DNA of 64,000 nt from Candidatus Melainabacteria bacterium (GCA_003153555.1 PLZS01000101.1:1-64000); one strand, 5' to 3'; positions 41,687-50,144 are shown, numbered from the stretch's first letter. Numbers and translations are program-made. Notes: a model not told the origin generated them from the sequence alone.

Positions 41687-42220
41687 ATGAAACGAAATCT
41701 CATCGCGAGCTTGTTGCTCGCGTCATTGTCAGCGGCGCCTGCATGTTTTGCCACCGACGATACCGTAGACTTCTTTTACGGACAAACAGGATATGAGGAA
41801 AATGCTCTGATAATGGTTCCCGATGCAGAAACTCAAAAAAGGATTTACGAATCGGTGCTCACAGGTGACGCCTGGAAACTGGCATTTACTCCCAATTACA
41901 ATCTTCTCTCCAAATACGACAGCGATACCAGTCTGAATTGCAATAAATGGATTCTGATGACGATTGCAGCTGCCCGGACGCACGATTTCAACCCTAATCA
42001 TGCGCTAAACGAGATTCGACGAGGATTCGAACCGGCAAGGCTTCATCTGAATTTTATCGAGAAACAAGTCGTTAAGCACAAGCCTAATGTGCGAAGGTCA
42101 GAATTGCCAAGCCATGGTGCAATTCAGACCGTGACGCCCGAGAGCCTCTATTACTCAGGGCTTTTCACGAAACGAATCTTCACAGTTTGGCCCACTTCTT
42201 TGCCGAAGCAGAATCTGTAG
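41687..42220 (+). CDS. Secreted protein, unknown function
   Basis: A 177-residue protein with a clear signal peptide (MKRNLIASLLLASLSAAPACFA) and GGAG 7 nt before the ATG. The mature protein is rich in aromatic and Asn residues and contains a single Cys (LNCNKWI). No domain is recognised. It stands alone between the TPR-like gene and a region with repeats. Confidence 0.6.
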   Translation: MKRNLIASLLLASLSAAPACFATDDTVDFFYGQTGYEENALIMVPDAETQKRIYESVLTGDAWKLAFTPNYNLLSKYDSDTSLNCNKWILMTIAAARTHDFNPNHALNEIRRGFEPARLHLNFIEKQVVKHKPNVRRSELPSHGAIQTVTPESLYYSGLFTKRIFTVWPTSLPKQNL

Positions 42221-42301
42221 AATTGCATCTAATATTCTTGCCGGCGCGAGCTAGTGCGAACAGCTAGTGACCCAAACGCCCTCCGGCTATGGCTTTCGAT
42301 A

Positions 42302-42333
42302 GCATGTCTGCACCATATTAGGTGCAGACATGC
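42302..42333 (+). terminator. Perfect 13-bp hairpin after secreted protein gene
   Basis: GCATGTCTGCACC-ATATTA-GGTGCAGACATGC, 80 nt after the secreted-protein stop. No T-run follows. Its core (GCACCATATTAGGTGC) is also a member of the dispersed GCAC-N8-GTGC motif family, so it may be more than a terminator. Confidence 0.5.
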
Positions 42334-42385
42334 AAACATTGCCAGTTGCAGATTGCCGTTTAATCAGTCGCACTTTATATGGTGC
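42310..42385. repeat. Two GCAC-N8-GTGC motif copies 60 bp apart
   Basis: GCACCATATTAGGTGC at 42310-42325 and GCACTTTATATGGTGC at 42370-42385. The exact 60-bp spacing places them on the same helix face. They lie in the 373-bp gap between the secreted-protein gene and the zinc-ribbon gene, which otherwise holds no convincing gene. Confidence 0.5.
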
Positions 42386-42593
42386 AATGCATTTTTCCGG
42401 CATTTCACGCTGACTTCACTTATAAGCAACAAAACGCGAAATGGTGTGCTGTGTTGCGAATCAGAACTTTCAGATCAGTTCACTCTTTCCCATTGGAGGA
42501 ATATGTATAGCCGATCACTATATAGATATAGCAGTAACCAAAGGCATTCCTGATCAAGAATAGCTTGAACTTTGTTTCCCCCAGGTAATCGTT

Positions 42594-42896
42594 ATGTCCA
42601 ACATCGATAAAATACTGAGCTGCTGTAACTGCAACTCCTCCTTCGTTTTCACAGGCGGCGAGCAAGATTTTTTTCAGGCCAAAGGTCTGACAAATGAACC
42701 AAAACGCTGCCCTAATTGCCGCATTCTAGTGAGAGTTCAACGTAGCGGCAAAGACATAGCAACCACAGCAGAAGTCGCGTGCGCCGATTGTGGATTGCAA
42801 ACAAGAGTACCTTTTCAACCGAAAGGATACAGACCAGTCTATTGCAGCACATGCCTGCGAACACATAAAGACGAATTGGTCGCCGCTATAGTCTAG
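42594..42896 (+). CDS. Double zinc-ribbon protein
   Basis: A 100-residue protein with two four-cysteine metal sites. The first is CCNCNSSFVFTGGEQDFFQAKGLTNEPKRCPNCR, matching the 'probable zinc-ribbon' (zinc-binding, FTxGEQxFFxxKGLxNxPxRCxxCR) domain. The second is CADCGLQTRVPFQPKGYRPVYCSTC, a CxxD-like ribbon commonly fused to the first. Such proteins are common in Chloroflexi, cyanobacteria and related groups and probably bind nucleic acid or protein; no function is established. Confidence 0.8.
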   Translation: MSNIDKILSCCNCNSSFVFTGGEQDFFQAKGLTNEPKRCPNCRILVRVQRSGKDIATTAEVACADCGLQTRVPFQPKGYRPVYCSTCLRTHKDELVAAIV

Positions 42897-43419
42897 TGCC
42901 CGCCTGTTCCACAATCGCAACGCAGTTCAAGATGCGTTGTTAGAGGCTATGCGTTCTCTCTTAGCGAGATGTTCGCCTTTAACTGCAACATAATCGTCGG
43001 AGCAATTCTTCGAACATGTTATTCATGCCAGCTCTCTGCGACGAGAAGTCCATCGGAATTGGCAGGCCACGTCGGCGGACTGCGACAACTGATGAGCTGG
43101 AGTCAAAGCACAGTCCTTGAAATGTCGGTGTTCGTACGAACGTCAGTGTCGGTTGGGTTTTGGCACTAGCTAAAATACCGTAGCGTCAATTTTTTGACCA
43201 GCTTCAGCACCACTTTCGATACCAAAATGAAGATTGAAACTCTGCTTCAAACTGCTATTACACGCAAATGTATTGATTCGGCTAAGAACGAACAAATTCT
43301 TCGTATAGCAATGTATTGCAGCAATTCCACGATTTTCATCAAAATCCTAATGCAGACTGATAAAGTACATTAGGCACCCCAAAATTTTTCACGTAAACCA
43401 CAAACGCACAGGAGCATAA
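42897..43419. other. Intergenic region, no gene seen
   Basis: About 520 bp without a convincing frame; short track ORFs here have no ribosome site or recognisable composition. A small palindrome CGTTCGTACGAACG-like element occurs near 43130. It may include a decayed gene, but nothing is recognisable. Confidence 0.4.
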
Positions 43420-43821
43420 ATGAAAAGAATAGTATTAGCAGCGGCCGCCACGATGGTCTACGGCTCGGCGGCACTTGCGCAAACTTCGACCACGGCCACA
43501 CACCAATCAAACACTGCTACTAACGCAGCAGGCACAGCTCACCACTCAGCAACGACTGTCAAGCAGTCCGACGCAACTGGGCAACACGCAGCTACGACTG
43601 AACATACATCGGTTCAAGCTGGCGGCGAATCAGCTCATAAGACAACTACTTCCGAAGCGCATGCTACACCAGGTGGAACAGCGGTCCGTTCTTCGACATC
43701 GGCAAGTCATGTCTCCCCAGCCACCGGCACAGCCGTACATCACACATCGACCTCTGAAAAGACTGCATCTCCAACTGGCGCAACCTCTAACAGCAGCTCG
43801 AGTACGACCGTCGCTCACTAA
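43420..43821 (+). CDS. Exported Ser/Thr/His/Ala-rich low-complexity protein
   Basis: A 133-residue protein with a signal peptide (MKRIVLAAAATMVYGSAALA) and AGGAG 8 nt before the ATG. The mature part is almost only Ser, Thr, Ala, His and Gly with loose repeats such as TTATHQSNTATNAAG, TAHHSATTVKQS and TAVHHTSTSEKTASPTG. It has no cysteines and no predicted fold. The histidines could bind metal; a surface spacer or sacrificial coat protein is equally possible. A strong terminator follows. Confidence 0.65.
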   Translation: MKRIVLAAAATMVYGSAALAQTSTTATHQSNTATNAAGTAHHSATTVKQSDATGQHAATTEHTSVQAGGESAHKTTTSEAHATPGGTAVRSSTSASHVSPATGTAVHHTSTSEKTASPTGATSNSSSSTTVAH

Positions 43822-43841
43822 GCTGAACGATAACAATACCC

Positions 43842-43871
43842 AAAAGGAGTCGACCTCAGTCGACTCCTTTT
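43842..43871 (+). terminator. Intrinsic terminator after low-complexity protein gene
   Basis: AAAAGGAGTCGAC-CTCA-GTCGACTCCTTTT: a 13-bp perfect stem with a T-run, 20 nt after the stop codon. The symmetrical A/T ends would allow action in both directions. Confidence 0.9.
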
Positions 43872-44351
43872 CCATGTATAGATCCCGCAAAGATTGCTCT
43901 GTACTGGTTCCGCGACTGTTAACTGAATGTTATTTAACCGACGCATACTCTGGCAATAGACCTCGCTGGATTTGTCGTTAAGGAGTTTCCAAAGATAGGC
44001 ACAGTGGACTATAAACTCGACGAGATTTCCGCTGCAGAACGGAAATTGTATACACAAAAAATTAGCGACAAGCACTAAACTGCCTCGCACAAGTTATGGG
44101 TACCGGCGGCATCATCGAGAAATCGGTGGTGCCCGACCGTTTGTGGCGTTTTCGAGTCCAATCGGACTCGAACAAGTTTGCTGGCTACCGCAATGAATGG
44201 CAATTTGTCTGGCTTGACTCTGCTCCAGCAACGAAAGAGGAACCATTGGCAACTGACTACCGTCCACACCCCTCGGTGAGATGTCTGCGCAGACTGCGCA
44301 AACGGCGACCATTATTGGTATCAAACCAATCCATTAGAATTTAGGTGAAAT
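43872..44351. other. Intergenic region with a possible gene fragment
   Basis: From about 43938 to 44078 one plus-strand frame reads HTLAIDLAGFVVKEFPKIGTVDYKLDEISAAERKLYTQKISDKH and stops. It looks like protein but has no start codon and an in-frame TAA just upstream, so it may be the end of a lost gene. The rest holds nothing recognisable. Confidence 0.35.
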
Positions 44352-45023
44352 ATGACACTGTCAGTAAAGCGGATCATTCCGATCGCACTCGTTGCCGCGT
44401 TTGCATTCGGACCCCATGCCGCTCAGGCTCAAAACGACTATCAGCAAGCACAAAAGCAGCAGCAATTCCAAGACTGGGCACACAATAATCCTGATTGGAC
44501 ACGTTCCCATTCCGCTCAATATCAGAAATGGATGAAACATCCAGAATACGCCGACCAAAATCGCTCGCAATGGGAGAATTGGCGGTCTGGCAAGAACAAT
44601 AACAACAATGGCAAAAATTCATTCCAAGATTGGGCTCGAAAAAACCCGAATTGGGTTCAATCACACAATGATAGATATCAATATTTTCTGTCTCATCCCG
44701 AAGACGCAAATCGAAATCGTCATGAATGGGAAAACTGGCAGAACCCGAACACTAATGTAGCTAGTGGTGGTGGATTCGCTAACTGGATTCAGAACAACAC
44801 AGGCTGGGCGCAGGCGCATCCAGATCGACATCAATACTTCTTGCAACATCCACAAGAGGCTGATCAGAATCGCCACGAGTGGGAAAATTGGCACAATAAT
44901 CAAAATGCAGCCAACATTCCTCATCATGAAGTCGATCAAAATCTAAACAACAGCAATAAACCATTAGATGGCAGGCCTATGGATGCAAATCAAGAACATC
45001 AACAATACGAGCACAACCACTAA
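44352..45023 (+). CDS. Exported protein with three W/H-rich repeats
   Basis: A 223-residue secreted protein (signal MTLSVKRIIPIALVAAFAFGPHAAQA). The mature part holds three roughly 47-residue repeats of the form F-x2-W-x3-N-x2-W-x3-H-x4-Q-x4-HP-x2-A-x2-NR-x2-WENW: FQDWAHNNPDWTRSHSAQYQ, FQDWARKNPNWVQSHNDRYQ and FANWIQNNTGWAQAHPDRHQ. They end QNRSQWENW, RNRHEWENW and QNRHEWENW. Spacing is kept and cysteines are absent. I know no named domain with this pattern. It is extremely Asn/Gln/His-rich and may be an envelope or matrix protein. Confidence 0.65.
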   Translation: MTLSVKRIIPIALVAAFAFGPHAAQAQNDYQQAQKQQQFQDWAHNNPDWTRSHSAQYQKWMKHPEYADQNRSQWENWRSGKNNNNNGKNSFQDWARKNPNWVQSHNDRYQYFLSHPEDANRNRHEWENWQNPNTNVASGGGFANWIQNNTGWAQAHPDRHQYFLQHPQEADQNRHEWENWHNNQNAANIPHHEVDQNLNNSNKPLDGRPMDANQEHQQYEHNH

Positions 45024-45076
45024 CAGCGGGCTAACTAGTTAGTTTACTAACTAGCCTATAAACAATGGGGACTTAG

Positions 45077-45107
45077 GCGGCTTGAGATTGTCAGGCCGCT
45101 TTGTTTC
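45077..45107 (+). terminator. Intrinsic terminator after repeat-protein gene
   Basis: GCGGCTTGA-gattg-TCAGGCCGC, a 9-bp stem with one wobble pair, followed by TTTGTTTC. Confidence 0.75.
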
Positions 45108-45167
45108 TTGGATGAGCTATCGGGCAAACGCAAACAGTCGCGAATTGATTTGACACGAATTCATTTG

Positions 45168-45214
45168 ATACCGCATTTAGTGCAACTCAAAATGGATTGC
45201 ACTGAATGCGGTGC
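45168..45214. repeat. Facing pair of GCAC-N8-GTGC motif copies forming a long hairpin
   Basis: ATACCGCATTTAGTGC (45168-45183, reverse orientation) and GCACTGAATGCGGTGC (45199-45214) are inverted relative to each other. They can pair over about 15 bases with a 15-nt loop. Confidence 0.55.
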
Positions 45215-45551
45215 AGATTGATAATTTGAAAAATGAAGGCAAACGGTCTCAAAATCCTTCCAGCCTTTACGACCTTTCGTCCTCAGTTATCAGAAACTGG
45301 CCCTTGATAAGGATGACAAGATCCAGAGAGAAGAGAAAAAGTGGCAATTTTGAGCCGATAGGCGCGCGAAATTTATCTTCCGGGGAATAAAGAATTTGTG
45401 CCCAATCCTGACCCTGAACGAATTCAAGTGTCCGATTTTGTCTTTTTACCGCCAATTTTTTCGAAAAATTCGACATAAGTGGCAGTTTTAAGGGATCTAT
45501 TGTTTGCTCTTACAGGTCGTATACTGATTAAAGCGGCTATATTTGGATCTT

Positions 45552-46313
45552 ATGGAAGAGTCCTGGCAAAACTACAAGACACTGGGAGAACGGGCTACCG
45601 GTTCTTTAAACTATCCATACGCGGAAGCCATGTGGGCAATGGCGGTTTTGATCTCCGAAGAATTCGGGGAAAAGGACCCTCGTTACTGCTTCAGCATCGA
45701 TTGGCTGAGCCATGTTTTATTAAAACAGCAAAAATACGCTTTGGCAGAAAGGTTCTTAAGTCGCTCCTGGCGCCTAAAAACGAAGGTTCTCGGGTCCAGT
45801 CAATTGGAGCTGGCCCGAACTTTGAACACCATTGCGGAGCTCTATTACCTCCAAGGCAAGTTTTCTGATGCCGAGCAACTTTGCCGTCGAGTCTATGAAG
45901 TTTACGTGCAACAGTATGGGCGCGATCATCCGAACACTCACACAGCTCTAAGCAACGCGACGTTGCTTGAGCAAACAAATGCCGCCAGGAACGCTGCTGC
46001 CGGACTACCACAAGTTCAGCCTCAAGCTCAAGTTCAGCCTCAAGCTCAAGTTCAGCCGCAAGCTCAAGTTCAACCTCAAGCTCAGTCGGCGGCTGCCCAA
46101 TCTCTGTCGCCTTCGGGCTATCCGACTGTGCAAGCTGCCGTCGCGCAACCAATTTCACCTTCACGACCCCAACCGATTCGGCCGACCGGTGGGGATAGCA
46201 AACGCAGCAAGGAAATTTGCGAAAGCTGCGGACAGCCTATTGATGGCGATGAATGCGTGCGTTGCACGAGCACCACTCTTCGTGCTTATCGCATGGACGA
46301 GAAACTAACTTAG
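45552..46313 (+). CDS. TPR protein with PQAQVQ repeats and C-terminal zinc ribbon
   Basis: A 253-residue protein in three parts. Residues 1-140 hold TPR units (LSHVLLKQQKYALAERFLSRSWRL, IAELYYLQGKFSDAEQLCRRVYEVYVQQYGRDHPNTHTAL, the kinesin-light-chain-like type). Residues about 154-178 are four copies of a six-residue repeat QVQPQA encoded by an 18-bp tandem repeat. The end has a zinc ribbon, CESCGQPIDGDECVRC. I choose ATG 45552 over TTG 45543; neither has a good ribosome site. Likely a soluble adaptor. Confidence 0.7.
   Translation: MEESWQNYKTLGERATGSLNYPYAEAMWAMAVLISEEFGEKDPRYCFSIDWLSHVLLKQQKYALAERFLSRSWRLKTKVLGSSQLELARTLNTIAELYYLQGKFSDAEQLCRRVYEVYVQQYGRDHPNTHTALSNATLLEQTNAARNAAAGLPQVQPQAQVQPQAQVQPQAQVQPQAQSAAAQSLSPSGYPTVQAAVAQPISPSRPQPIRPTGGDSKRSKEICESCGQPIDGDECVRCTSTTLRAYRMDEKLT
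46011..46082 (+). repeat. Four tandem copies of an 18-bp coding repeat
   Basis: The unit CAAGTTCAGCCTCAAGCT occurs four times head to tail (46011, 46029, 46047, 46065), with one base change in each of the last two. It lies in frame in the TPR/zinc-ribbon gene and keeps frame upon gain or loss of a unit. Confidence 0.9.
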
Positions 46314-46326
46314 TATCAAAGTAGCG

Positions 46327-46342
46327 CCATCACGTATGGTGC
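46327..46342. repeat. GCAC-N8-GTGC motif copy (reverse, diverged)
   Basis: CCATCACGTATGGTGC, i.e. GCACCATACGTGATGG on the other strand, in the 47-bp gap between the TPR gene and the converging globin gene. Confidence 0.4.
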
Positions 46343-46360
46343 AAGAATCACTTCGCGCAT

Positions 46361-46738
46361 TTACTGATTTATTAGAAACGTAGCAAAATCAGCAAAGAAC
46401 TTAAATAGGTCATCTTTGTGCGGTGCAAATTCAGGAACTGTTTCAAGTGCTTCCGTCATATTGTGCATCCACGCGTCCCGTTCCGGTACACCGATGCGGA
46501 ACGGCATGTGCCTGCCTCTCATTCGTGGATGTCCACGCTCGTCACTATAAGTGGTCTGACCACCTGTTCTCTGAATCAAAAACAGGGTGAGGTGTCTTTT
46601 CGCATCGCTTAGATCTTCTGGATACAAGGGTCGCAACAGCTTATCATTTTCGACACGCGCGTAAAATTCATCTACCAATTTGTAGTAAGGCTCAGTTTGG
46701 CCGACGTGCCGGTATATGGTCGCAATGGGATCTATCAT
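46361..46738 (-). CDS. Truncated hemoglobin, group II (GlbO-like)
   Basis: A 125-residue globin, the usual length for trHb group II. VDEFYARVENDKLLRPLYPED carries the B10 tyrosine region; HPRMRGRHMPFRIGVPERDAWMHNM contains the proximal F8 histidine (RGRH) and the group II tryptophan at G8 (DAWM). Such proteins bind O2, NO or peroxide-type ligands and are linked to oxidative or nitrosative stress. It converges with the TPR/zinc-ribbon gene. Together with the globin-coupled kinase it is the second globin-fold protein in the window. Confidence 0.9.
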   Translation of the reverse strand: MIDPIATIYRHVGQTEPYYKLVDEFYARVENDKLLRPLYPEDLSDAKRHLTLFLIQRTGGQTTYSDERGHPRMRGRHMPFRIGVPERDAWMHNMTEALETVPEFAPHKDDLFKFFADFATFLINQ

Positions 46739-46827
46739 GCGCCAATTTTAGCGCATAGAGCGTGAGCATTCGACAATCTCGATTTTCTACTATGCTAAAA
46801 TCCAAGTTTCACAGAAGGAAAACATGA

Positions 46828-47034
46828 GTGAGCGAATTAGAGCCAATTCGTCTTGATCAGTACTTGAAATTGATGAACGCGGTCAGTTCTGGCGGCGAAG
46901 CAAAGCACCTGATTCAAAGCGGACAAGTAACAGTGAATGGCGAGATTGAAACGCGTCGAGGCAGAAAACTTGCGGCTGGTGACGTTATTAAACTAGACGA
47001 ACTGGAATTCACGGTCACCATAATCGAACCCTAG
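46828..47034 (+). CDS. S4-domain RNA-binding protein (YbcJ/YaaA type)
   Basis: A 68-residue protein that is all S4 domain: IRLDQYLKLMNAVSSGGEAKHLIQSGQVTVNGEIETRRGRKLAAGDVIKLD. The GTG at 46828 follows GAAGGAAAAC; an ATG four bases earlier is in another frame. Free-standing S4 proteins of this size bind structured RNA, often rRNA or tRNA. It is read away from the globin gene. Confidence 0.88.
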   Translation: MSELEPIRLDQYLKLMNAVSSGGEAKHLIQSGQVTVNGEIETRRGRKLAAGDVIKLDELEFTVTIIEP

Positions 47035-47044
47035 TTGAACCAGT

Positions 47045-47060
47045 GCACTAAATGCGATAC
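47045..47060. repeat. GCAC-N8-GTGC motif copy
   Basis: GCACTAAATGCGATAC, ten bases after the S4 gene stop; the left half and centre match the consensus, the right half is diverged. Confidence 0.4.
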
Positions 47061-47111
47061 CAAATCCAAAAATGTCTTCCACGACGCATGAGATTGCATC
47101 GCAAGCTGTGC

Positions 47112-47418
47112 CTACAGGATGTCCATGAGTGCGTCGTACACACCAACAACAGGGTCTGCAACAACAGCTTGTCCAGCGTGCTTGAGCATTTCATAACCAT
47201 CCTTAGAAATATTTTTGACATCTTAAAGGGCATCCTGTGGATGCAACGTCAACACATCGACTGGTAAGAAGCTAATGTCTTTGCCTACATTGATCCCGTC
47301 CTTTATTGCCGAACCGGCATCCCTCAAAGAGTTGAAAGGAATCTGGACCAAGTCCCAAGCAGCCTTGCCCACCCTGAAAGCCGGATCCAAGATGGCCAAT
47401 TCCGCTATCTTTAGGCAT
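47112..47418 (-). pseudogene. Interrupted small gene, helical protein, not in ORF track
   Basis: Hand translation of the minus strand gives a protein-like frame LAILDPAFRVGKAAWDLVQIPFNSLRDAGSAIKDGI...LPVDVLTLHPQDAL, a TAA, then in the same frame DVKNISKDGYEMLKHAGQAVVADPVVGVYDALMDIL and a stop. The only ATG with a ribosome site (47418, GGAGAG upstream) is in a different frame. So one frameshift and one in-frame stop break what looks like a roughly 100-residue gene. The family is not known. Confidence 0.5.
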
Positions 47419-47711
47419 AAAATCTCTCCGTCATTTACGAAACAGTAACCGGCGCATGTTACTGGGACGTTACCTACCTCTCAAGGTTCTGGGTGAATTG
47501 AAACAGTCCAAAAGGAAGAAGCAAGGTGATCTGCCGGTGCGATGCCACGCTGGTTCGAAATACTCTATCCCTGTTGTCGGTGTTGACTGACATATATGCG
47601 ACGAACAAAGTTCCAAAACTTAAACACAGCAAGCATCCGCAGACTAGCCCGGAGCAAATGGTCACGGGTATAGAATTTGAGCGTCAAATAGGTTACATAT
47701 GTTAGGCGACC

Positions 47712-48578
47712 ATGAAGCGAACAAAGCGAGAAGTTATGCAAAAACGGAAGTTCGGACAGACTGGTGAAGTGGTACCAGTTATAGGGCAGGGCACATACAA
47801 ATTTTCCACGACAAAAAACGAACTTGATGCCGGCATACAAGCTCTCCAGCGCGGCATTGATCTGGGCATGACGCATATTGATACTGCAGAAATGTATCGA
47901 ACAGAAGAGGTCGTCGGTGAAGCAATCAAGTCCGTTCCGCGGGAAAAGCTGTTCATTGTCAGTAAGGTGATGCCCTCCAACGCAACCTATCAAGGGACGA
48001 TTGCAGCTTGTGAAAAATCATTGAAGAATCTGGGCACCGATTATCTTGACTGCTATTTGTTGCATTGGCGTGGCTCCATTCCGCTGTCGGACACGATCAA
48101 GGGACTAGAAAGGCTAATTGATGACGGAAAAATTCGCTCAATGGGCGTTAGCAACTTCGATGTTTATGACATAGAAGAAGCGCTTGGAATCGCTACGCAC
48201 CCGATTGCTTGCAATCAGATTCTATACAATCTGTTCACTCGGGCGCCCGAGCACCAGCTTATGCCGTTATGTGCGACAAAGAAAATTGCCGTAGTTGCTT
48301 ACACACCATTCGGCAAAACACGCATTCCCGATGTTGGCACCAAAAGTGGTGATGTATTGCATGCTCTGGCTGAAAAACACGCAACAACCGTAAGGCAAAT
48401 TATGCTTTCCTTCATTGTGCGAGACGAAAATGTTTTCACGATTCCAAAAGCCTCCAGTGAACAACATGTTAGTGAAAATGCGGGAGCGGGTAAGGTCATT
48501 CTTGAGGAAGAAGACATCAAGCAACTTGATCAGGTCTTCCCAATGCCGAAGAACAGCGAACCCTTGGAGATGAACTGA
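47712..48578 (+). CDS. Aldo/keto reductase
   Basis: A 288-residue NADP(H)-dependent oxidoreductase of the AKR fold. The catalytic tetrad is visible: Asp in THIDTAEMY (Tyr in the same block), Lys in LFIVSKVMPS, and His in YLLHWRGSIP. SMGVSNFDVYDIEE and TIPKASSEQHVSENA are the usual cofactor segments. The second Met (47736) is an alternative start. The gene is followed after 7 nt by a sugar-type MFS transporter, so both may act on the same carbonyl or sugar compound; the substrate is unknown. Confidence 0.92.
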   Translation: MKRTKREVMQKRKFGQTGEVVPVIGQGTYKFSTTKNELDAGIQALQRGIDLGMTHIDTAEMYRTEEVVGEAIKSVPREKLFIVSKVMPSNATYQGTIAACEKSLKNLGTDYLDCYLLHWRGSIPLSDTIKGLERLIDDGKIRSMGVSNFDVYDIEEALGIATHPIACNQILYNLFTRAPEHQLMPLCATKKIAVVAYTPFGKTRIPDVGTKSGDVLHALAEKHATTVRQIMLSFIVRDENVFTIPKASSEQHVSENAGAGKVILEEEDIKQLDQVFPMPKNSEPLEMN

Positions 48579-48585
48579 ACAGCCA

Positions 48586-49923
48586 ATGAAGAAACCGCGT
48601 CTCAGTTTCTGGCAGATCTGGAACATGAATTTCGGCTTCCTCGGCATCCAATTTGGCTGGGGTCTGCAATTGGCGAACATGAGCGCTATCTACACAAAGC
48701 TTGGTGCCTCGCCTGACAGCATCCCGATTCTCTGGTTGGCTGGACCGATAACTGGATTGCTGGTGCAACCGCTCATCGGTGCAATGAGCGACAGGACCTG
48801 GAATCGCCTCGGTCGCCGCAAGCCTTACTTTTTGGTTGGTGCGATTCTGGCCAGTATTGCCTTATTTTTTATGCCTGATTCGCCAACGCTTTGGTTCGCG
48901 GCGTCACTGCTTTGGATACTTGATGCAAGCATAAACATTAGCATGGAGCCTTTCCGGGCCTTTGTATCGGATAAGCTGAACAGCGACCAAAGCACCACCG
49001 GGTTCATCATGCAGAGTTTTTTCATTGGCATTGGTGCCACTCTGGCCAATGCACTGCCACTTATCTTCCGCAAGTTTGGCATGACTGGTATCGCAGCCAA
49101 TGGCGTGCCACTAACTGTAGTTCTGTCATTTAGAATCGGCGCGGCAATGTTTTTGATCTGCGTGTTATGGACAATATTCACATCATCCGAATATCCACCA
49201 GAAGACCTTGAGGAGTTCAATAGAAAGCGCGCTGAGAACCCGGGTTTTGTTGGACTGCTCAAAGAAGTCGTTCAAGAAATCCCGCAAGCCGTCAAAGACA
49301 TGCCGTTGACGATGAAGCAGCTAGCACTGGTGCAGGTGTTCACCTGGTTGGGACTGTTTTGCATGTGGATGTTCTTCGGGCTTACAACTGCCTATCACGT
49401 CTTCAACGCACCGTCTTCAAAGTCTGAGCTATTCGACCGTGGAATAGAATGGGCCGGCTGGTGTTTTGCGATTTACTCAATCGTCTGTTTCATTGTTGCC
49501 TTTGTTTTTCCAAAAATCGCAGCAATGACGAGCAGGAAACTGTTGCACGGTGTTTCGCTGGTGCTTGGCGGACTGAGTCTTCTCTCGATCTACTTCATTC
49601 ACGACCCCACAACGCTGCAGTTTGCAATGATTGGCGTTGGAATTGCCTGGGCCTCCATTCTCTCCATGCCTTATGCGATATTGGCAGGTGCAATTCCACC
49701 CGAGAGGACTGGTGTTTACATGGGTGTCTTCAACTTCTTTATCGTCATTCCTGAAATTATCGCTTCCGTAACGTTCCAACCGCTGGTCAAATACGTCTTT
49801 CACGACAATCCACTGTATGTGGTAATGATGGGCGGTGCGTCCATGCTCATTGCAGCGGCGTTAGTCACGCGTGTGCAAGATAACGCGGACAAAACTTCTC
49901 ATCCGATCGCAGCCGGACATTAG
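48586..49923 (+). CDS. MFS transporter, SLC45/GPH sugar-type
   Basis: A 445-residue protein with 12 predicted helices. [31 protein letters not shown] and the loop [23 protein letters not shown] (the MFS GxxSDRxxxRxGRRRP signature) match the SLC45-like sugar:proton symporters seen in Bacteroidetes and cyanobacteria relatives. It follows the aldo/keto reductase by 7 nt and is likely co-transcribed. Disaccharide or glucoside uptake is the usual role of this group. Confidence 0.88.
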   Translation: MKKPRLSFWQIWNMNFGFLGIQFGWGLQLANMSAIYTKLGASPDSIPILWLAGPITGLLVQPLIGAMSDRTWNRLGRRKPYFLVGAILASIALFFMPDSPTLWFAASLLWILDASINISMEPFRAFVSDKLNSDQSTTGFIMQSFFIGIGATLANALPLIFRKFGMTGIAANGVPLTVVLSFRIGAAMFLICVLWTIFTSSEYPPEDLEEFNRKRAENPGFVGLLKEVVQEIPQAVKDMPLTMKQLALVQVFTWLGLFCMWMFFGLTTAYHVFNAPSSKSELFDRGIEWAGWCFAIYSIVCFIVAFVFPKIAAMTSRKLLHGVSLVLGGLSLLSIYFIHDPTTLQFAMIGVGIAWASILSMPYAILAGAIPPERTGVYMGVFNFFIVIPEIIASVTFQPLVKYVFHDNPLYVVMMGGASMLIAAALVTRVQDNADKTSHPIAAGH

Positions 49924-49987
49924 AGCACTTCAAAAACTTCTAAACTGATGCTGCAAGAAAAAAATGAGCTGGTTACTTGAGCTAATC

Positions 49988-50003
49988 GCACTATATGCGG
50001 TGC
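49988..50003. repeat. GCAC-N8-GTGC motif copy (best match)
   Basis: GCACTATATGCGGTGC, 65 nt after the transporter stop. The gap 49924-50144 holds no gene. Confidence 0.5.
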
Positions 50004-50144
50004 ACAGCTGAAAATGAGCTATTTCTTCATTATGTCAAACTTGCCCCATTCGGGAGTAGCTATCGGTTGCAAGCTCGAAAATGACTCTACGAGATCAATA
50101 ATTCGAAACTAACAATTGGTATGTGCGAAAAGCTGCGGGGGATG

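Larger units (their letters stand above)
45024..45551. other. Intergenic region with terminators and paired motif copies
   Basis: About 530 bp without a gene on either strand; the minus-strand track ORF here (45267-45476) has no ribosome site. It contains the CTAACTAGTTAG/CTAACTAGCC hairpin at 45031-45056, an intrinsic terminator at 45077 and two facing GCAC-N8-GTGC motif copies. Confidence 0.45.

Noticed and set aside
42254-42553. 99-residue ORF in the track
   Set aside because: It runs through two GCAC-N8-GTGC motif copies and a perfect hairpin, has no ribosome site and its translation has no protein-like composition.
42969-43169. 66-residue ORF in the track
   Set aside because: No ribosome site, no recognisable domain, and surrounding DNA looks non-coding; treated as intergenic.
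43475-43981. 168-residue ORF over the STH-rich protein gene
   Set aside because: Alternative-frame reading of a low-complexity gene; the other frame has the signal peptide and ribosome site.
44096-44344. 82-residue ORF upstream of the W/H-repeat protein
   Set aside because: Arg/Pro-rich translation without start signal; a minus-strand ORF covers it equally well, so no strand is favoured.
45479-45868. 129-residue plus-strand ORF overlapping the TPR/zinc-ribbon gene
   Set aside because: Most of it lies out of frame over clear TPR coding sequence; it is a shadow.
45691-46164. 157-residue minus-strand ORF with ELELEAELELEAE repeat
   Set aside because: The repeat is the reverse-strand reading of the 18-bp coding repeat in the plus-strand gene.
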